Source: Candidatus Hecatellales archaeon
GTDB lineage: Archaea; Thermoproteota; Bathyarchaeia; Hecatellales; Hecatellaceae
NCBI GenBank assembly: GCA_003662515.1
Contig: QMYF01000013.1
Coordinates: 1-8,026, forward strand
Length of the DNA: 8,026 bases
Direction of reading: 5' to 3'
The stretch's first letter is position 1; every line of letters begins with the position of its first letter. Of the stretch, positions 5,851 to 8,026 are shown one piece after another. Below the pieces are notes generated by a model. The model was not told the DNA's origin, ran no database searches, and was given only the letters and a program-made list of their open reading frames with translations. Position numbers and translations under genes: made by a program.

Positions 5851-6603
5851 ATGGAGAAGAAGCCTCTCCTCATGGAAAACTTGACGTGGAGGGAGGTAGA
5901 GGAAGCCGTTAAAGGCGGAGTGAAAACCTGTTTAATCCCGCTGGGCTCCACCGAGGAGCACGGCTACCACCTCCCCCTCTACACGGACACCATCATCGCC
6001 TATGAGGTGGCTGTTCGAGCTGCCTCCCGTGTTGAGGCTCTTGTAGCTCCACCTCTCGGCTTCGGCGTCTGCCGGAGCACAGCCTTCTTCCCCGGAACCT
6101 TAACCATAAGCCTTGAAACCTTGAAAGGCCTTCTCGAAGAGATATGTTTAAGCCTTCATAGGCACGGCTTAAGAAATCTGGTTCTGGTTCCAGGCCATTT
6201 GGGGGCAGCTCAGCTGGTAGGCTTAGAGCTGGCAGCCCAAAAGCTGGTGAGGGAAAACCCAGGTCTCCAAATGGCCATAGCGAGATTCCCAGAAATTCTG
6301 AAGGAAAAACTGGGGGAAGGCGTTCTAGAGGACCCTTTAGACCTCCACGCCGGAGAGGTGGAAACCTCGCTAATGCTGGTTTTGAGGCCTGAACTGGTGA
6401 AGATGGAGCTGGCTGAAGCTGAGCATCCTCCACTGCCCAGCCATCTCGTCGTTAGAAACCCTCTCCGCTACATGAAAACAGGGGTAATAGGCGACGCTAC
6501 TAAGGCTTCTAGGGAGAAGGGTGAAGCCATTCTTGAAGCCTTGGTTTCAGGGGTGGTCGAGATCGTGGAAAGCCTGGAGTCCGGGGAAAACTTAAAGAGT
6601 TAA
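5851..6603 (+). CDS. Creatininase-family metal-dependent amidohydrolase
   Basis: A 250-residue protein matching the usual family length. Metal ligands are visible in GSTEEHGYHLPLYTD (32-46): Glu35, His37 and Asp46, in the E-x-H spacing of creatininase. FFPGTLTIS (79-87), His116 in PGHLGAAQ, and HAGEVETS (166-173) complete the active site. The NGHGGN motif of many relatives is replaced by PGHLGAA, so one second-shell or metal contact may differ. Family members hydrolyse linear or cyclic amides: creatininine hydrolysis, the formylamide step of archaeal riboflavin/F420 precursor synthesis (ArfB), or mycofactocin maturation (MftE). ArfB-like activity would suit an archaeon with F420-type enzymes, but the altered motif makes this only a possibility. 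First gene of a three-gene unit; the Hsp20 gene follows by 30 bases. ATG 5851 is set by its ribosome site. Confidence 0.85.
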   Translation: MEKKPLLMENLTWREVEEAVKGGVKTCLIPLGSTEEHGYHLPLYTDTIIAYEVAVRAASRVEALVAPPLGFGVCRSTAFFPGTLTISLETLKGLLEEICLSLHRHGLRNLVLVPGHLGAAQLVGLELAAQKLVRENPGLQMAIARFPEILKEKLGEGVLEDPLDLHAGEVETSLMLVLRPELVKMELAEAEHPPLPSHLVVRNPLRYMKTGVIGDATKASREKGEAILEALVSGVVEIVESLESGENLKS

Positions 6604-6620
6604 GCTTCCTAACCCTACTT

Positions 6621-6625
6621 GGAGG
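6621..6625 (+). promoter_or_regulatory. Ribosome-binding site GGAGG supporting the TTG start of the Hsp20 gene
   Basis: GGAGG lies 8 bases before TTG 6634, the same spacing as at ATG 5851. It lies in the 30-base gap after the creatininase-family gene, in which no promoter is obvious. Confidence 0.7.
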
Positions 6626-6633
6626 TTTAACCC

Positions 6634-7260
6634 TTGGGAGAAGACGTTTTCTCTAGGATTGCTAGGAGGCACCCTTTCCTGTTCGCCTGGCTTTCCCTGC
6701 TTAGGCCTCCCCTCCGCTTCCTCGAAGAGTTTAAAGAGGAGGTCTTTCACGGAGACTTGGAAGCCTTTTTTGAGGGGCTTTTAAGGAGGCTGGTTAAGCT
6801 GGCTCCTCCAAGCCTTATCAGGGAGCGTAGCCTCCCCAGCGGGGAAACCGTTAGGGAGGTTGGACCCTTCATCCTCGGCCTCTACCTAAAGCTTACAGGG
6901 GAAGGCAAACCCTTCATCAAAACCTTCGGAAACGTTAAGCTTTCAAGGCTGGTGGAAAGCCCCTTCGACGTGCTGGAGGTTCGAGAACCCCTCTACGAGA
7001 TCGAGGATGAAGGTGAAACCTTGAAGGTTACCTTTGAGCTTCCTGGAGCCGTTAAAGAGGAGATTTCCCTTTCAGCCACCGAGTCCACGCTTACGGTGGA
7101 GGCTAAGGGGCGAGGGCGAACCTACAGGAGGGAGGTGAAGCTTCCCGTAGAGGTGGAACCCAAAGCCGGAAGGTCCACCTATGCTGACGGCCTACTCGAA
7201 GTTTACCTTCCCAAAAGGAAGAAGCCTAGGCCGCCTGTTGAGCCTATAAAGGTGGAATAG
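6634..7260 (+). CDS. Small heat shock protein Hsp20 with long N-terminal extension
   Basis: A 208-residue protein. The alpha-crystallin domain spans about residues 116-194: EPLYEIEDEGETLKVTFELPG (118-138), the EEISLSATESTLTVEA strands, and the signature DGLLEVYLPK (185-194). The tail carries the I-x-V anchor IKV (205-207), which normally docks on a neighbouring dimer to build oligomers. The first 115 residues are longer than in typical Hsp20 proteins and include VGPFILGLYLKL and GKPFIKTFGNV (76-101), a segment also found in a group of archaeal Hsp20-like proteins. The extension is amphipathic and hydrophobic near its start (FLFAWLSLLRPPLRFL, 15-30) and could bind substrate or a membrane; it is not a clear transmembrane helix. 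It is a holdase chaperone by family. TTG start is fixed by GGAGG. The YkgJ-type gene follows by 13 bases. Confidence 0.88.
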   Translation: MGEDVFSRIARRHPFLFAWLSLLRPPLRFLEEFKEEVFHGDLEAFFEGLLRRLVKLAPPSLIRERSLPSGETVREVGPFILGLYLKLTGEGKPFIKTFGNVKLSRLVESPFDVLEVREPLYEIEDEGETLKVTFELPGAVKEEISLSATESTLTVEAKGRGRTYRREVKLPVEVEPKAGRSTYADGLLEVYLPKRKKPRPPVEPIKVE

Positions 7261-7273
7261 GCTTAGGAGGGCC

Positions 7274-7822
7274 ATGAGCAGCCCTCTAAGCTTAAACATC
7301 CTTCTCAGAGAGTTTCTGCAGGGCAGAAAACTGGTACCCTGGAGACTTGTTCACGATTGGGAGTGCCAAGCCTGCGGGGAATGCTGCCGACGATACGTTG
7401 TCGAGCTTACCCCCCACGAGTATGCCAGGATAACCCAAGCCTACGGCTACTCGCGGGTTAAAACCTCCATGGGAAAACTTTTCCTGCGGAGAGGCCCCGA
7501 CGGAACCTGCCTCTTCCTCTACAGGCTGGGAGACCGAGCTCTCTGCGGCCTCCAACCCATCAAACCTAAAGCCTGCAAGCTTTGGCCCTTCCAGGTTTTT
7601 GAGCAGCCTCCCTTAACCCATCCTGAACTTTCCCTCTACCGCTACGGGCGAAAAGAATTCCATGTTTTCGTGGTCCCCGAATGTAAAGGCTTAATTTACG
7701 GTGAGCCTTCCCCACGGCTTAAAGAGAAAATTCTGCCTGAAATCTTAGAGATCAAGCTTGGGCTGAGAGACAGGCAGCTTTACTCCACCTCCCAGCTTCA
7801 CCCGCCCATTCTAACCTTCTAG
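7274..7822 (+). CDS. YkgJ-family cysteine-cluster (putative Zn/Fe-chelating) protein
   Basis: A 182-residue protein with the defining cluster C31-x2-C34-x2-C37-C38 (CQACGECC), followed by C79 (GTCLFLY), C91 (ALCGLQP), C101 in KACKLWPFQ and C137 (PECKG). This spacing is that of the YkgJ/UPF0153 group, proteins thought to bind zinc or an iron-sulfur cluster; several sit near flagellar or methylation genes elsewhere, but no firm activity is known. No signal peptide is seen; the first 30 residues are probably a short helical cap. It is the last gene of the creatininase-Hsp20 unit, with 13 bases from the Hsp20 stop. AGGAGGG at 7265-7271 lies only 2-3 bases before ATG 7274, closer than in the upstream genes; no better start exists downstream before the cysteine cluster. 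Its stop shares CTAG with the convergent next gene. Confidence 0.85.
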   Translation: MSSPLSLNILLREFLQGRKLVPWRLVHDWECQACGECCRRYVVELTPHEYARITQAYGYSRVKTSMGKLFLRRGPDGTCLFLYRLGDRALCGLQPIKPKACKLWPFQVFEQPPLTHPELSLYRYGRKEFHVFVVPECKGLIYGEPSPRLKEKILPEILEIKLGLRDRQLYSTSQLHPPILTF

Positions 7823-8026
7823 ATGTCGAAGAGCACCCTAACCAGGAAGCGGCTGTCCTCCCTTTTAACCTCCATCAAATGGTAGGTTACCGCTTTAATC
7901 TCAACCTTTGAGGGATGCTTCTCCAAGTTTAAAGGCTCACCGAAAGCCTTACCCTTCAACTTTAAACCTTCACCCGTTTTCTCCAAGCTTTCAACCTTAA
8001 ACCTAGAGAAAACCAGGCCTTCAACC
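7819..8026 (-). CDS. C-terminal end of an unrecognised protein (partial)
   Basis: An open frame on the - strand enters from the right edge and ends at TAG (7819-7821), giving 68 residues without a stop. Codon choice resembles the neighbours (many AAG, GAG, CTT/TTA), it contains no low-complexity sequence, and its end coincides with the stop of the convergent gene, as at the two other convergent junctions; together these suggest a real gene. The visible part looks beta-rich with alternating charged and hydrophobic residues (KVEIKAVTYHLMEVK, then RFLVRVLFDI at the end). I do not recognise the family and see no motif. Confidence 0.6.
   Translation of the reverse strand, partial: VEGLVFSRFKVESLEKTGEGLKLKGKAFGEPLNLEKHPSKVEIKAVTYHLMEVKREDSRFLVRVLFDI

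Noticed and set aside
5993..6433. 146-codon - strand open frame inside the creatininase-family gene
   Set aside because: Long because of GC-rich codon bias; composition is Pro/Arg/Leu-rich low complexity, and the opposite strand carries all family motifs.

Overview
The window reads as a compact archaeal chromosome segment, most likely from a thermophilic member of the TACK lineages. Supporting signs are an isoprenoid-lipid gene set of archaeal type (thiolase, DUF35 zinc-ribbon/OB protein, type I GGPP synthase), TATA-like AT islands, GGAGG ribosome-binding sites, a tRNA gene with an encoded CCA end and an almost all-GC acceptor stem, two Mer-like flavin-independent (F420-type) luciferase-fold proteins, and a protein resembling the archaeal DUF2258 family. 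I cannot place it more precisely from sequence alone.

Region 1 (1-2294, + strand): the end of a thiolase, a DUF35 protein that appears to start with CTG, and a polyprenyl (probably geranylgeranyl) diphosphate synthase overlap or nearly abut one another. This is a mevalonate/isoprenoid operon: in archaea thiolase, DUF35 protein and HMG-CoA synthase form one complex, and GGPP is the lipid precursor made further down the route. A UPF0173 metallo-beta-lactamase-fold hydrolase follows 48 bases later. Region 2 (2291-3022, - strand): a transglutaminase-like protein that keeps the catalytic Cys but seems to lack the His. Region 3 (3023-5116): a divergent control region, a tRNA-Gly(UCC) with an unusual C at position 33, and two tandem, start/stop-overlapping Mer-like proteins. 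Region 4 (5113-5763, - strand): a DUF2258-like protein, divergent from region 5 across an 87-base promoter region. Region 5 (5851-7822, + strand): creatininase-family amidohydrolase, Hsp20 with a long N-terminal extension, and a YkgJ-type cysteine-cluster protein, spaced as one operon. The window closes with the C-terminal end of an unrecognised - strand gene (7819-8026).

Gene packing is extreme. All three convergent gene pairs overlap by exactly four bases through a self-complementary stop tetramer (TTAA, CTAG, CTAG), leaving no room for dedicated terminators. The longest stretches without a gene are the two divergent promoter regions (about 110 and 87 bases). No mobile element, CRISPR array or rRNA was seen. 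The most interesting points are the CTG-started DUF35 gene, the loss of canonical catalytic residues in the thiolase tail, the possible heterodimeric Mer-like pair, the C33 tRNA, and about ten-fold excess of the palindrome AAGCTT.
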